Shown here one piece after another: positions 22,953 through 33,492 of a stretch of DNA of 64,000 bases. The stretch lies in the NCBI GenBank assembly GCA_010015675.1, contig ML976988.1:755134-819133 (forward strand), written 5' to 3'. The position numbers were made by a program, and so were the translations under genes. The DNA is from Byssothecium circinans (lineage: Eukaryota > Ascomycota > Dothideomycetes > Pleosporales > Massarinaceae). A model generated the notes under the pieces. The model did not search any database. It had not been told where the DNA came from and saw only the letters and a list, made by a program, of their open reading frames with translations. How positions within the stretch are numbered: position 1 is the stretch's first letter; each line of letters begins with the position of its first letter.

Positions 22953-23398
22953 TCGTTTTGCCTAGTCCTTCTTGGTCATCTACTTTTCTTTCTCAAACTT
23001 ATGACGTCGACGAATACATCTTATATTAGCATCGGGTATTTAACTAGCATATGGTATCTAACTAGAATGTTCTTTCTTGAAATCATTCGACCTTGAGTAT
23101 CACAGCTCTCGTTTCTTACAATTGAATCTCAATTTTAATTCAGGTCTATGGCATTCTATTAACTCCATCACCTGATCTATAAGGCTAAGATGAATCATAT
23201 CATCCAGACCTCAAGTTGTTGCAGGTACCTTATACTCGAACTAATCTACTATAAAAAGCTACCTTATAAAGTAGAGTAAGTAGGTCTTGGTGGTAAATCT
23301 CTATAGCTGTTTTAAATTAGCTAGTCCTATCTCTTTACGCAGAGGGCCCTTGATAAACTGCAAATAGATTAGCTAGGCTAAGAAAAGAGAGCGCACAG
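22953..23398. other. Intergenic, AT-rich, no gene seen
   Basis: Downstream of the HET gene, this region has moderately TA-rich sequence with scattered stops and no recognisable domain. The composition between 23,020 and 23,390 resembles mildly RIP-mutated DNA rather than the flanking genes. Confidence 0.4.
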
Positions 23399-23557
23399 TC
23401 TGGATTTACCGATATTGCGCAGGTTCTCGTCGAGCATGGCGCTAATAAGACGGCACTTACACCGGATGGGATGGCAGCACTACATCTGGAGTTGCGGCCA
23501 TCGCGAGTTGGATGGAGGGCCATGAGGGCCAAGTTTGTAGCGGTTATTACTAATATC
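23399..23557 (+). pseudogene. Orphan ankyrin-repeat relic
   Basis: The plus frame from 23,399 reads S-G-F-T-D-I-A-Q-V-L-V-E-H-G-A-N-K, then T-P-D-G-M-A-A-L-H-L-E-L, i.e. the second helix of one ankyrin repeat and the start of the next, before running into non-repeat sequence and a TAG. There is no start codon and the upstream side is stop-rich. It is probably the remnant of another ankyrin gene, or of a duplicated end of the ankyrin-SPRY gene that begins just downstream. Confidence 0.6.
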
Positions 23558-23660
23558 TAGCTTCACACGAGTTTGGTCACGTGGTTGGTTAGGTCGCACA
23601 CTGCGTATAAATTCAAGCTGCCTCTCACCTATCTTCCTTCTTCCTTCTTTATCCACACTC

Positions 23661-26600
23661 TTGCATACTCTTATCATAGCTTCATCTTTCGATGTGGATA
23701 AGAATCCTTCGGCTATTCTTATCCCTTATGCTAAGTACAGCTTCTTTAAGAATATCTGGCCCCTTCCTCCAGCAACCAAGGAAGAACTCCTAGAGCTTCA
23801 GCGGCAGCTCTGCGATATATCTCTCGAACCTAGCTACAACGTCAAGCTGCTTAGGTGGATGGATCTAGTAATTACACGGTTTCCTAAAGGTGAGGACTCT
23901 CACTGCTACTGTACAACGCGTCGCTGATCTAAACAGCTATACCTGAGGAGACCGCATTCGTTGAACGCGAGAGAGAGCGTATCCGGAAGCTGGTCACCAG
24001 CGTCCGCAATTCGCCTACGCTACCGTTTCTTCCTGAGCACTACATCTGGCTGCAAAGAACGGACACTCACGAACTTGCCAATACCTTATGGATATTGGAA
24101 GCGACATCGCGGGATCTAGCGAAGAGGAAATGACCCCAATGCATTTGGCCGCATCCGGAGGTCATCTGGACGTCGTTCGAACATTTTTGGCACGATTGGA
24201 CATCTCTATTACCTCTGATGACTCACTCAAACCAGTGACGGAATCCGATATCAGCACAAGCTGCACACTTTCCGGGCCGATTCCGAATTCCATTGAGCTG
24301 GCCGCTCAGCGTGGCCATTGCAACGTCGTCCGAGAACTTCTCAAAAGATCTCTCTACCGGTCAAGTGATGCTCTTCCAGCGGCATTGTATCGCGCGATAG
24401 AGAATTCCTATACCGAGATTGCATACCTGCTCTTAGAAGAAGGAGCTCAGTCAAACAACAAGACCAAAAACATCGCAATACATGCAGCAGTACGGACTGG
24501 TGACATTGAAAACATCGAGTGCCTATTGAGGCTAATTCCGTCTGGTGTGAATAGCCTGGACGAACATGGCTGGACACCGCTCCACAAGGCAGCCGAGATG
24601 GGAGATGGCAATATTGTGAGCCTGCTACTTGGGTATGGTGCAGACATGTCAGCTTCTACGACCGTGGGAGAAATACCCCTACACATAGCCGCAAGGTCCG
24701 GACATGAGAGTGTTGTGGCGAAGCTGCAGGGAGATGCTGATGAATATCTCATAGCCCGAATGTCCGAAGGTCGAACGGCTTTGGCTCTAGCCGTTGAGCA
24801 TGACTACATCAATGTTGTCGAACAACTGGTCAAATCATACTCAAGAAACGAGTTAGAGCTGGATTCGGATTTACTCCTGTATGCTGCCATCGAAAATGAT
24901 AGCCGCGCCATGATTCAGTTCCTACTCCGGAATGATTGTTGCGCCAGTTTCGCTCACAATAATTTCCGACCGCTCCACAAGGCGGTTTGGAATGGATGTA
25001 CAAACGCGGTCGATGCACTTCTAGAAGCTAAAGTTGACCCTAGTGTTGGCAACAGACTCAAACTGCCTAGAACCGCTCTTCATGTAGTCTCCAACCTAAG
25101 CATTGCTAGGAAGCTGCTTCGAAGTGGTGCAGTCATCGATGCGCTTGATCTTGAAGGAGCCACCCCTCTTTGGAGTGCTTCCTATTTTGGACATGCGGCC
25201 ATCGTCGAAGTTTTGCTCTCTTGGGAGCCGAGGCCGAATGTCGACCATCAAGCTCGAAGAGGTTGGACTCCACTACATGCAGCGTATGACAGTCCAGCGA
25301 TCACAAAGATGCTGCTTGCGAAGGGGGCAGACATGACCATGTTAACGACAAGAGATAGCACTGCCCTCGGCCTAGCGACTGCAGCTCGTATATACAGCGT
25401 CGCACAGATTTTGGTCAATCATGCTCTTCTATCGATGAAAGACGACGTTCTATTGACTGTCATTCACGGGGTTGCAAGATGGAGTGACCCGAGCTTGCTG
25501 CAGTTGCTGAAGTCTAAGAACGTCAATATTCACAAAGAGGACGATAAAGGAACGACAAACCTCCACGTGGCCGCGAGCGAATCCTGCTTCGAAAATGTCA
25601 AGTGGCTGATCGAGGACGGAGCAGATGTTAATAAAATCAGCACGAAGTATGGGATCATCCTCGACACCGCCGCAACCGATGATAAAATCGTCAAATTGCT
25701 CCTCGAGAAAGGTGCTGATGCAAGAATTGTCGGAGGTGAATACAATCATGCGCTTCATAGAGCTGCGTCATGTGGACACGTAGCTGTTGTCAATCTTCTT
25801 CTACAGCATGGTGTTGACGCTAATCTCATTGACGGAGAATATGGCACAGCTTTGCTAGCCGCCATCAATTGCCACGGAGGTGAAGACAATAAAGTAATGG
25901 AGGCGGTAGAGCTTCTGTTGTCTGCTGGGGCGGATCCAAACGCCAGCTTCTTGGGAGAAGACTCGAAACAGGTACTTCCCCTTCACGTAGCCGCAGAGAA
26001 CGGCTTTCTCAATACGATGAAAATGCTCTTGAGGGCTGGTGCCAGGATTAATGAGAGAAGTGGAAGCCATGGATCTGCACTGCATGCAGCGATCGATGGA
26101 AACCACATCAGTTGTGTGGTTTATCTACTCGACGAAGGAGCAAATGTGAACCTCGACGATGCAGAGAAAGGGACACCGGCTCAATGGGTCACTCGAAGGG
26201 TTACTTGCCAATTTTCAAGGCTCTTGTTGAGAAAGAGGCGGACATCTGTGCCAGAGATGAGAACGGAAAAACGCTACTCGCTCAAGCTATTCTGTGGCGA
26301 GCCGATGATATGACGAAGTTCCTGATCAAACAAGATGGCATCGATATTAATTCCAAGGACGTATTAGGACGCAATGCTTTGACTGCCGCCGTACGAACAG
26401 GCAGCAATCTGGTTGCAGATATTCTGCGAAAGGATCGCGTCGACGTTGACGCTCAGGATTTCCTAGGAATGGCTGCGTTAGTGCACGCAGTCGCTCTAGA
26501 CTACAATCCAATAGTGGCAAGTCTTCTGGATTAAGGAGTGGATTTATACATCGTTGATCTTCGAGAACGATCTGCATTGTATTGGTCGTGTCTGCGAAGC

Positions 26601-27658
26601 CGTTTCGAGACTTTCTAAGTCGTCCTTTCGGCTGTGGAGAGCAGTAATCCCGAGGCTACTTCAGATATCGATATAGCTATGAAAATGGTCATTCATAAAG
26701 CTATGCACGCAGCTGTGGCAGCCAGGCGATGGCGTTACTTCGAAAGGTTGATACAATTCGGACATGTTAATCCAAGAGTCACATCTGCTGACGGATGGGA
26801 TCTTGAGTACACAGTCGCAAGGTATCATGCCGAGGAAGTTTTCAGTTACTTCTTAGGAACTTCGCGTCTTATTTGGAAGATGGAGAGGAGTATTCATCTC
26901 CCGACTGGCTGGTGGTCAAGCGATTTGCCGCCCAGTCTCTCCCTCGATCAGGAATCTCTTGCGGTCAAAGTCGCCGGTTAGTATCCTAAGTTCTGCAAGC
27001 CTATTCATCTATCTGATAAATATTGCAGGGCCGTCCAATCCTTTCGACAACAAGGTCCCAGTCAGCACGGTTCTAACTGACCACTCGATGTCTCCTATCA
27101 ACAAACTTTCGACGTGCACTATTTTGAAGTCGAGGTATTAGAAGTGCATACAAATGGGTAGGATGAGCCACTTGATATTTGAATGCGAGCTTACAAATGT
27201 TTAGAGAGATTGCAGTAGGCTTTTGTGAAGAGTACGTCGAGAGAAGTAGCATGATAGGCCATGTGGATGGATCTTGGGCCTACTATGGCAGCAGTGGCAT
27301 GGTTAGAGCTGAAGGCTCAGAGGAGCAAGCATACGGCGAGCCTTATGAAAAAGGCGACGTAATTGGCTGCGGTTTCAATCTCAAAAGCTCAACCGCTTTC
27401 TTCACGAAAAACGGGGTTGTAATTGGTATGCGTATCGTCCATTTATGAACTTCGAGATAGGTGCTGATCAATGCAGGGCGTGCCTTTTCGAATGTGAAGG
27501 GAAGGCTTTTCCCCGCCGTTTCGCTCACTACTGCTTCCAGAGGATGGCATATCGCAGCAAAATTTAGGCCTGTTATGCCTGGACAGAAGTTTCGGTTCGA
27601 GGGACCGTATGACAGTCCGGATACTCAGCGACCGCCCTCTAAGGGCACTGGTAACTAG
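23661..27658 (+). pseudogene. Ankyrin-repeat/SPRY protein gene, broken by frameshifts and stops
   Basis: The N-terminal part (23,661-24,127) is helical and Glu-rich and spans an intron (about 23,892-23,937, phase 1); it has no in-frame ATG near its start and closes with TGA just where the ankyrin frame begins. The ankyrin part is open from 24,088 to 26,313 and holds about twenty repeats (TPLHxAAxxGH...LLxxGAD pattern). The frame shifts near 26,190, where the repeat continues in another frame to 26,531. Two in-frame TAA codons follow at 26,532 and 26,616, both explainable as CAA to TAA. After an intron (26,977-27,028) a C-terminal SPRY/B30.2 domain is visible: YFEVEVLEV (27,115, after another shift, then TAG and TGA), IAVGFC (27,208), FTKNGVVIG and GRLFPAVSL. 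Ankyrin-SPRY proteins in filamentous fungi are often NLR-like sensors. I see no NACHT. Non-functional as read, unless the product ends early. Confidence 0.8.
24088..26313 (+). CDS. Largest surviving open frame of the ankyrin gene (741 codons)
   Basis: An ATG at 24,088 opens a 741-residue frame made almost wholly of ankyrin repeats, starting with EEEMTPMHLAASGGHLDVV. If translated alone it would be a plain ankyrin-repeat protein ending in ~40 out-of-frame residues after about residue 700. The repeats are well conserved, so the damage is recent compared with the transposon decay at the left of the window. It binds other proteins by family expectation; the partner is unknown. I treat it as part of the broken ankyrin-SPRY gene described separately. 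Confidence 0.55.
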   Translation: MDIGSDIAGSSEEEMTPMHLAASGGHLDVVRTFLARLDISITSDDSLKPVTESDISTSCTLSGPIPNSIELAAQRGHCNVVRELLKRSLYRSSDALPAALYRAIENSYTEIAYLLLEEGAQSNNKTKNIAIHAAVRTGDIENIECLLRLIPSGVNSLDEHGWTPLHKAAEMGDGNIVSLLLGYGADMSASTTVGEIPLHIAARSGHESVVAKLQGDADEYLIARMSEGRTALALAVEHDYINVVEQLVKSYSRNELELDSDLLLYAAIENDSRAMIQFLLRNDCCASFAHNNFRPLHKAVWNGCTNAVDALLEAKVDPSVGNRLKLPRTALHVVSNLSIARKLLRSGAVIDALDLEGATPLWSASYFGHAAIVEVLLSWEPRPNVDHQARRGWTPLHAAYDSPAITKMLLAKGADMTMLTTRDSTALGLATAARIYSVAQILVNHALLSMKDDVLLTVIHGVARWSDPSLLQLLKSKNVNIHKEDDKGTTNLHVAASESCFENVKWLIEDGADVNKISTKYGIILDTAATDDKIVKLLLEKGADARIVGGEYNHALHRAASCGHVAVVNLLLQHGVDANLIDGEYGTALLAAINCHGGEDNKVMEAVELLLSAGADPNASFLGEDSKQVLPLHVAAENGFLNTMKMLLRAGARINERSGSHGSALHAAIDGNHISCVVYLLDEGANVNLDDAEKGTPAQWVTRRVTCQFSRLLLRKRRTSVPEMRTEKRYSLKLFCGEPMI

Positions 27659-28520
27659 CGAACGGGGGCCATAGGTTATATCATATTTAGGTTTGTAGAA
27701 GGCTAATCAGATGTCTTTGGGGTTCCAATACGATCAGACAAAACATCGAAGTCATCGACGTCCTTATGGCGTTAGAGGTTGCGATTGGACATTCGTCTTT
27801 CAGCTTTTTTCATAGCTTCGTTCGCAGCCGTGTAGGTTCCTAATTGATACATTTTATCTGAAAACCCTTCATCTTAGTGCCGTTTAGCATTTTCCATAAC
27901 TTATCTTCGAAGTCCTCTTTACACTCTTAATTCCCGAGGACAGCAATGATGACGGGAAACTACCAGCACGAATTGGGAAAGGCTACCACCGCAAGACCAC
28001 ATATCCCAGACACGCAAGACGCAAATTTTCCCTCTTAAAGTCAATCTTTCATATCATCTTACCTTTGAAAGAACGCTTGCGCGCCAATATTGGAAGCGCG
28101 CTGATTTTCTATGGTGTGAGCGTAGCAAAATGCTCTAGCATTTCTGCACCATTACCCTTCAAACTACTTCAACACAATAAGCTGAAGTACATACATTAAG
28201 TACAAAATATCGTCAGTGATGGGTATCATGAAGACGGCACAATCAACAGTCTAAAACAGCCTTTACTGTCTCAAACAGCGTGCCTTCCTCCAGGGAACCC
28301 AACACTAAACGCCAATCAACAGTAAAGGAAAAAGCGCTCGATGGAGATAAAAGCGGCGAACTTCGACAAAGGAAAAGAGTCTGTCGGCAATTTTTGACAT
28401 CGCAAAGAGTGGAGTATACAACCAATCGACAAGAGAATCTCAGAAAACGACATAGAAAAAAACAAAGAAATCGATGGTCAATCTTCATCATTCACCACCA
28501 CCTAAACGCCCGCCACTTCT
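27659..28520. other. Intergenic region, no gene seen
   Basis: It lies between the ankyrin-SPRY relic and the 3' end of the small coiled-coil gene. Frames of 60-160 codons here (for example 28,280-28,762 plus) are low-complexity and overlap the intron and last exon of the neighbouring minus-strand gene. No RNA gene recognised. Confidence 0.4.
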
Positions 28521-29472
28521 TTACGCCGTCGCCGGAGCTTCACCAGCTCCTTCCTTCTCCCTCGCTTCCCTCGCCTCCTGCTCCGCAATCTTCTCCTCCA
28601 TCTTCCTCTTCTTCTCCATATACCTGCAAGAAAGATGAATTAGCCCGCGTTCCAGCACCAAGTACACCCACCCTGCACGGAAAAAGCCCACAAGAGAAGA
28701 AAGCAAGCAAGCAAAGCCCCATCCCACCATCCCACTCCCCTCAACACCCCCAACCTCTCTAAGTTTTAAAGGGAGAAATCCCACCCCCAACATCCCCTCC
28801 TACCGCCTCTTTCTCCTCTCAACCCCTCCTCGCCCCTCCATCCTCCATCTTGAACCTTTCCGAATACACCCAGCTCCCAAATAAGAACAACACCTCAAAT
28901 CGCAAAAACAAGCTCAAGCATCACAAAACAAGTCCAAAACAAATCCAAAACAAGTTCAAGCATTGCGAAAAAAAGACAAAATACATAACATACCTCTCCA
29001 CCGCCTTCCTCTCCCCCTCCGTCTGCCGCCTCTCCCTCCACTCCCTAACCATCCACGGCACCGCCTTCACCATGAGTCCCAGACTCCTGCCCCCCTCTTT
29101 TAGATGATGCGCGGATTGCCGGAAATGCGTCTTCGCTTCGTTGCGGTGCGTGCGGGCGCTCGCGGACCGCTTTTTGGCTTTGTAGGCCGTTTCGGCGCGC
29201 TGGGCGGCGAGGCTTTGCGGGGGAGGTTAGTGGTGTGGTGGTGGGAAGGTTGGTGGGGATAAGATCGGGGAGGGGGGATTAGATGGGAAGATGGAGGAGG
29301 GGGAGGAAAGGGATGCATACTATTGTGCAGAAGCCGTTCGTCTGTTGGTCGCGAGGAGGAGTTCCGTCCCACTTGTTCCGGGGCGTTGCGGTGCTTCGGG
29401 AGTAGTCGCTGTCGAAGCGTCGTTGTCGTTCTCGGCGGCATCGACGGGTGCGATCTTGGGCGTTTTGGCCAT
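28521..29472 (-). CDS. Small conserved-looking basic coiled-coil protein, function unknown
   Basis: Three exons on the minus strand: 29,472-29,321, 29,212-28,994 and 28,623-28,521, with GTATGC and GTATGT donors and phase-2 junctions throughout, giving 157 residues. The first ~45 residues are acidic/Ser-Thr-rich and disordered. The middle is Ala/Lys/Arg-rich (YLAAQRAETAYKAKK, then HFRQSAHHLKEGG), with a short hydrophobic segment LGLMVKAVPWMV near residue 105. The C-terminus (ERYMEKKRKMEEKIAEQEA) is a charged coiled coil. The consistency of phase over three exons and the composition argue that it is real. I do not recognise the family. The second intron is long for this window (370 bp) and CT-rich. 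Confidence 0.65.
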
Positions 29473-30824
29473 GGTGAAGAAGGGCATGTGATATTATATT
29501 ACTGAGTTTTAAATATTTATTTTTTGGCGAAAGTATTTTAAGGAGCTGGAGTTATCGTGTGTAAAGAGTGTATAGGTGAGTGTGTGTGTGTGTGGATGAG
29601 TGGGATCTGACGGGCGAGAATCCGTTCTGCGTGAAGAGCAAGAAAGTAAAAAGGGAGAAGAGAAGAGAAGAGGGGAAGCGGGGATGTGCGAAGAGGGTGG
29701 GTATATGACAAGACCCAATTTCCAAGAACACGTTGCTGTTCGTTCGCGCGTTCCAGGAGCCCAGCAATTTTTCCAACGCGTCCATGTGTTGTATCCTATG
29801 TTGTCGACGTGTGGAGGGCGGGTAGATTCGACATCCCATCGTTGAACGGACAGGGAACATTCACCCACCACAGCACTGATGGATTCTCACTACCCTTCCC
29901 CCCCAAGCCCATCACCCTCGTCCTACATACAGCACTACCCATCAAGCCTCACTCAATCTCATACCAAACCCCAATTCCCCAAACTTCCAAGCAGTCGCAG
30001 AAATCAAAAAGCCCCCGGAATCTTTCCAATAGAGGCCATTCAAAAGCAACTCTCCCTTCCTCCCAGGTCAACTCCCTCCCCAACAAGGTCACAACAAGGA
30101 ACGCACCCCGCCCAACCCACCCCTAGCCGCCGACATTGGTCGAAACCCAAAGTCGCATGAACAAGTCATTTCGCACGTTCAGAACGGGTGCAGGGATACC
30201 TTGTATGTAAAAGGGGGAGGGGAGACTTCGTCCAAGACCGGAGATCACAACTCTTCTTTTCAGAAGATGACTCATACTGCTACCAGTATCCCTTCTTCTA
30301 GGACGAGTAGAATTTTTTCATGCACTTCGGGGGTGTTGGTGTACGCATACGATTTCGTCTTTGCGTGCTGCTTTATTCGGGAAGGAAACGTGGTGCGAGT
30401 ACATAGTCGTGATTGTGTCTTGGTGTACAACATATCACGCCTACGCAACTGTCAGCACACGTTCGATAAAGGAGTCGGAGTCGAGCACCACCTGCAGTTT
30501 GGAAGAGAAATCTTTAAAACAAGTATGCAGAGGGAAGCTAAAAAGCTGCAGAGGCACAAGGCCGTTCAAGTATTTTAATGTCAAGGTATGCCTATCACCT
30601 ACAGGAAATGCACTCCATGTCCGTGAGTGAATTCATGCTCCGTCTAAGCAGGTAGTAGTTGAAGGGGTATGCCAAAGCCTTCCCTCTCCCATGAGTAAAT
30701 TCGCATTCCGCATAGCATGTCCGTCATAACACATGCTTCGATGATAAATCTGTTTGTCGTAGTCACAGCCCCGACCCGCACCGGGCCTGTCGCACAGCCG
30801 CATTGAAGTAGCCCAGTATCATGC
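29473..30824. other. Intergenic region with a GT microsatellite; no supported gene
   Basis: The upstream region of the coiled-coil gene contains an alternating GT run at about 29,578-29,595. Frames on both strands up to 146 codons are CT/AG-rich or Pro/Ser-rich and lack domains. The right end (30,600-30,824) is the likely 3' UTR of DCN1. Confidence 0.45.
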
Positions 30825-32908
30825 TCAGTACTCCATCACCTCCGGCTCCGGCTCACCCCCGCGCTTCTCTTTCTTGACCCACGCGACAAAGTCGTCAATG
30901 ACGGATGGCCATGAAGACTCCTCGTTCCAGAAGCTGATGGCTTCGTCCTCTAGCGTGAGCTGCGCGAATCTGAGCGTCTCGTTCCACATGTCGCGATTGA
31001 CGCTCTTCTTCCACTGCGAGTTGAGAAACTCGGACCACCACGTTATCCAAGGCGTGCTAGGAGTCTTCCAGCGGACGGCGGCGAGCGGTGATGTGAAGAG
31101 AAGCTCCCAATAGGTTATGGCGACATCAAGCGGGACGGCTTTCTGGTTGGCGGCCTTGCCTAGTGTGAAGGTATATTTGTAAACCTTCGCGAAGGCTTCT
31201 TTGTTGGACGGAAGGCGCTGCTTGAGGGACTTGAGATACGCTTTTTGCTTGTCGATAGTGTCGCAGCTGTCAATATATTAGTAGGAGCAGGGCGTCTTGA
31301 GGTGGTAATGATGTGACTCACCCCGCCTCAGCCCAACCGTCAACAAAGCCCTGACGGCTCATCTCGGCCATGGTTGGCGCCTGTATGATTTCCGAAACGA
31401 CCAGCACATCCAACCCCTCAAGGTCGATGCCTAGTGTCTGGAAGTATCGCATAGAACCGTCGGGACCGACAGAGTCCGGCGCATTCGCAACATCTTCTCG
31501 ATATGTGTCAAATAGTTTGGTCAAGTTGGCCTTGACCGCTGAAGAGTTGCCTTGACCAGCGCCAACACCGCCGCTGCCGAAGAACCTAAAAGATGTTAGC
31601 GAAGCGCAGACCAAGCAAGCAACAGCAAGTACGTGGAACAAGATCTCGGGCCGTAGTTCCTGCCCGAGTGAATGGGAGGGACCGTGGACGAAAGATTTGG
31701 AGCACTGCTGTAGCGCGAATTCGGATCCAGCGAGCGGAGAGGGACGGCCGGAGACTGAATTGGGGGAAGATGCCATTGGGGAACATGGTGCGCTGGAGCC
31801 GGCGGGATGTTGGTAGCTTGATATTGCGGTCCGCCAGGATAGAACGGTGGAGAGAGTGGAATGCCGATAGCTTGAAAATATGCAGCTACGCGTGATTCAG
31901 ATAAGTGTTGCTGGTACTGTCTGGCTAGGTCCTGAGGATGAACTCCAGCAGGTGGACCAAATCGAGACTGGAAAGCGAGTGGCTGACGCCCCGGCACCGA
32001 CTGCACATCTACGGGCTGAGATGCAATACGTCGCTGCCCATTATTGATGTACTTCGGAGGTTGCTGAATGGAGAACTTGGTCGCAGCCTCGGGGCTGTGA
32101 AGATTTTCCTGTTGAGAATGCTGGATTGAGGCTCGCCGTGAGCGCCGAGTGCGTCCAGCGAGCTGTTTGGCCCTGTCTTCGGAAGCTCCGAACATGGTCA
32201 TGGCGAGACAAGGGCTCGGGCGACAATGAGAGTGTTGTAGGTAGGGTGTGTTGTGAGATGTAGGGAAGAGGGGGGAGCCAACCTCGCCACAATGGGTCAT
32301 CCATTCTGCGGGAGAAGGCGCTGTGGTCCATGATACACGGGTGGTAGGTAGTTGCAGGTGGTCTCAATAAACTGCTGTGGCCTTGAGGTTCCAATGTAGT
32401 AGGTGTGTCCGGCTGGAAGGTAGGGGAAGCGGTGCAGCGAGCCGAAGTCGCACCTGCTGGAGTAACGGCATCCCGCTGCCCCGCTGCTCCCCCTGTTCTC
32501 GTGTTGCCCATGTGTGCCCCGAAAGCGTGCGGCGCTCCTGAGGTTGTTGCCCCAAAAATCATATGTTCACTTCAATCATGTCTCGGTTCGATTCGATTCG
32601 ATTCGTCTCGTCGGTCCGCGGTACTCCAGGCCAGCAGTGCTCCTCTCGCACCCACATCTCTTGCCCAAGCGATATGCACAGTGCAGGGAACAAAGTAAGA
32701 GAAGAATATACTTACGTATTGACAGCGGTCGTAGGATCCCAGTTGGCGCTTTTCAGATACTACAACATCAAGTCAGCGAACCGAGTCACCGCAGCGCAGT
32801 TGCGGCCGCAGTGGCACTCACCCGTATAGCCGTGTTGCGATCCGTGTTCGCAAAGCTCATGAACTGGCTGACGGCAGCCTTCTGCTGCGCGGAGTAACCT
32901 GGAGGCAT
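30825..32908 (-). CDS. DCN1: DCN1-like protein, cullin neddylation factor (UBA + DCUN1 domain)
   Basis: Four exons by eye: 32,908-32,822, 32,759-32,716, 31,585-31,322 and 31,266-30,825, giving 278 residues with consistent phases. Exons 1-2 encode an N-terminal UBA-like domain (YSAQQKAAVSQFMSF, then LKSANWDPTTAVN). Exons 3-4 encode the potentiating-neddylation domain, with VPLDVAITYWELLF, WWSEFLNSQWKKSVNRDMW and the terminal ISFWNEESSWPSVIDDFV block containing the Asp residues that contact the cullin. Dcn1 acts as scaffold E3 for transfer of Nedd8/Rub1 to cullins, activating SCF-type ubiquitin ligases. Length fits the family (about 260-280). The oddity is the intron between exons 2 and 3, about 1.13 kb, which contains another open, same-strand, in-phase exon candidate (see 31,633-32,201). 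Confidence 0.9.
31633..32201 (-). other. Candidate alternative first exon inside the DCN1 intron
   Basis: An ATG at 32,201 opens 189 codons plus two bases up to a GTACTT donor at 31,632; the following acceptor is that of DCN1 exon 3, and the phase matches exactly as it does for the UBA exon. The encoded segment is Gln/Pro/Ser/Arg-rich and disordered (SRRASIQHSQQENLHSPE, later PPFYPGGPQYQ). It would give a 424-residue isoform in which the UBA is replaced by a disordered arm. It may instead be chance coding-like sequence; there is no known domain. Confidence 0.35.
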
Positions 32909-33219
32909 CTTGCGTCAGTCCCGCTGTCTGTTCCCGATCCCTCTTCTCCTCGCTCGAAGTGGCGGGTTCGCGATGGCGGGGGTTCGCTGCGCGCGAGAGT
33001 TGAAGGCGGGGTGGACGTCGAGGAGTGGAGGGCGGCCGGTGCGAAGGCGGTTGGAGGATCTCAAGGACGAGTAGTGTAGAATGTCTCGTCCTGTTGAGCA
33101 CCACAAGTCAAAGATGACGCTTGCAGGCAGCCGTCGCTACTGTAAGGCCCAATTCGAACGCTGCCGCTGCCCCTCCCGACGGGCCTGAATTCCCAGGCGC
33201 CGATAATTCCGCCTTGGCC

Positions 33220-33492
33220 CTAGCTCCTCGACGTGTGCTGTCGTAGCTGTACGGTCATATCAAAAATGCCAGACTCACCTTGCTCATCCTCCGCAGCCGC
33301 ATCGCCGCGCTGCTTCCTGCCGCCCTTCCTGGCCCTCTTGTTCGACGACGACATTGTGCTAGCTGTCGGCTCCGGGTCAGCGTCCTCTGCTTTGCGCTTC
33401 TTTGCTGGCATCGTTGTGGAGGGTTGCTGTTTGGGTGCAGTCGAACGGCGGTTGCGGAGGCGATTGAGGAAACCGCGAAGGAGAGGGAACAT
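33220..33492 (-). CDS. Uncertain small ORF with nuclear-localisation-like basic patches
   Basis: A 90-codon frame with PAKKRKAEDAD and NKRARKGGRKQRG, both typical of nuclear localisation signals. A strong GTGAGT donor lies at 33,279 just after E-D-E-Q, so the true product may continue into 33,080-32,915. It sits immediately upstream of DCN1 on the same strand, within 600 bp. It could be the first exon of a small nuclear protein, an upstream leader exon of DCN1, or nothing. The family is unrecognised. Confidence 0.3.
   Translation of the reverse strand: MFPLLRGFLNRLRNRRSTAPKQQPSTTMPAKKRKAEDADPEPTASTMSSSNKRARKGGRKQRGDAAAEDEQGESGIFDMTVQLRQHTSRS

Noticed and set aside
29100..29441. 113-codon Pro/Arg-rich minus-strand frame
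   Set aside because: It is a shadow frame of the small coiled-coil gene; the spliced model uses another frame across the same DNA with consistent phases.
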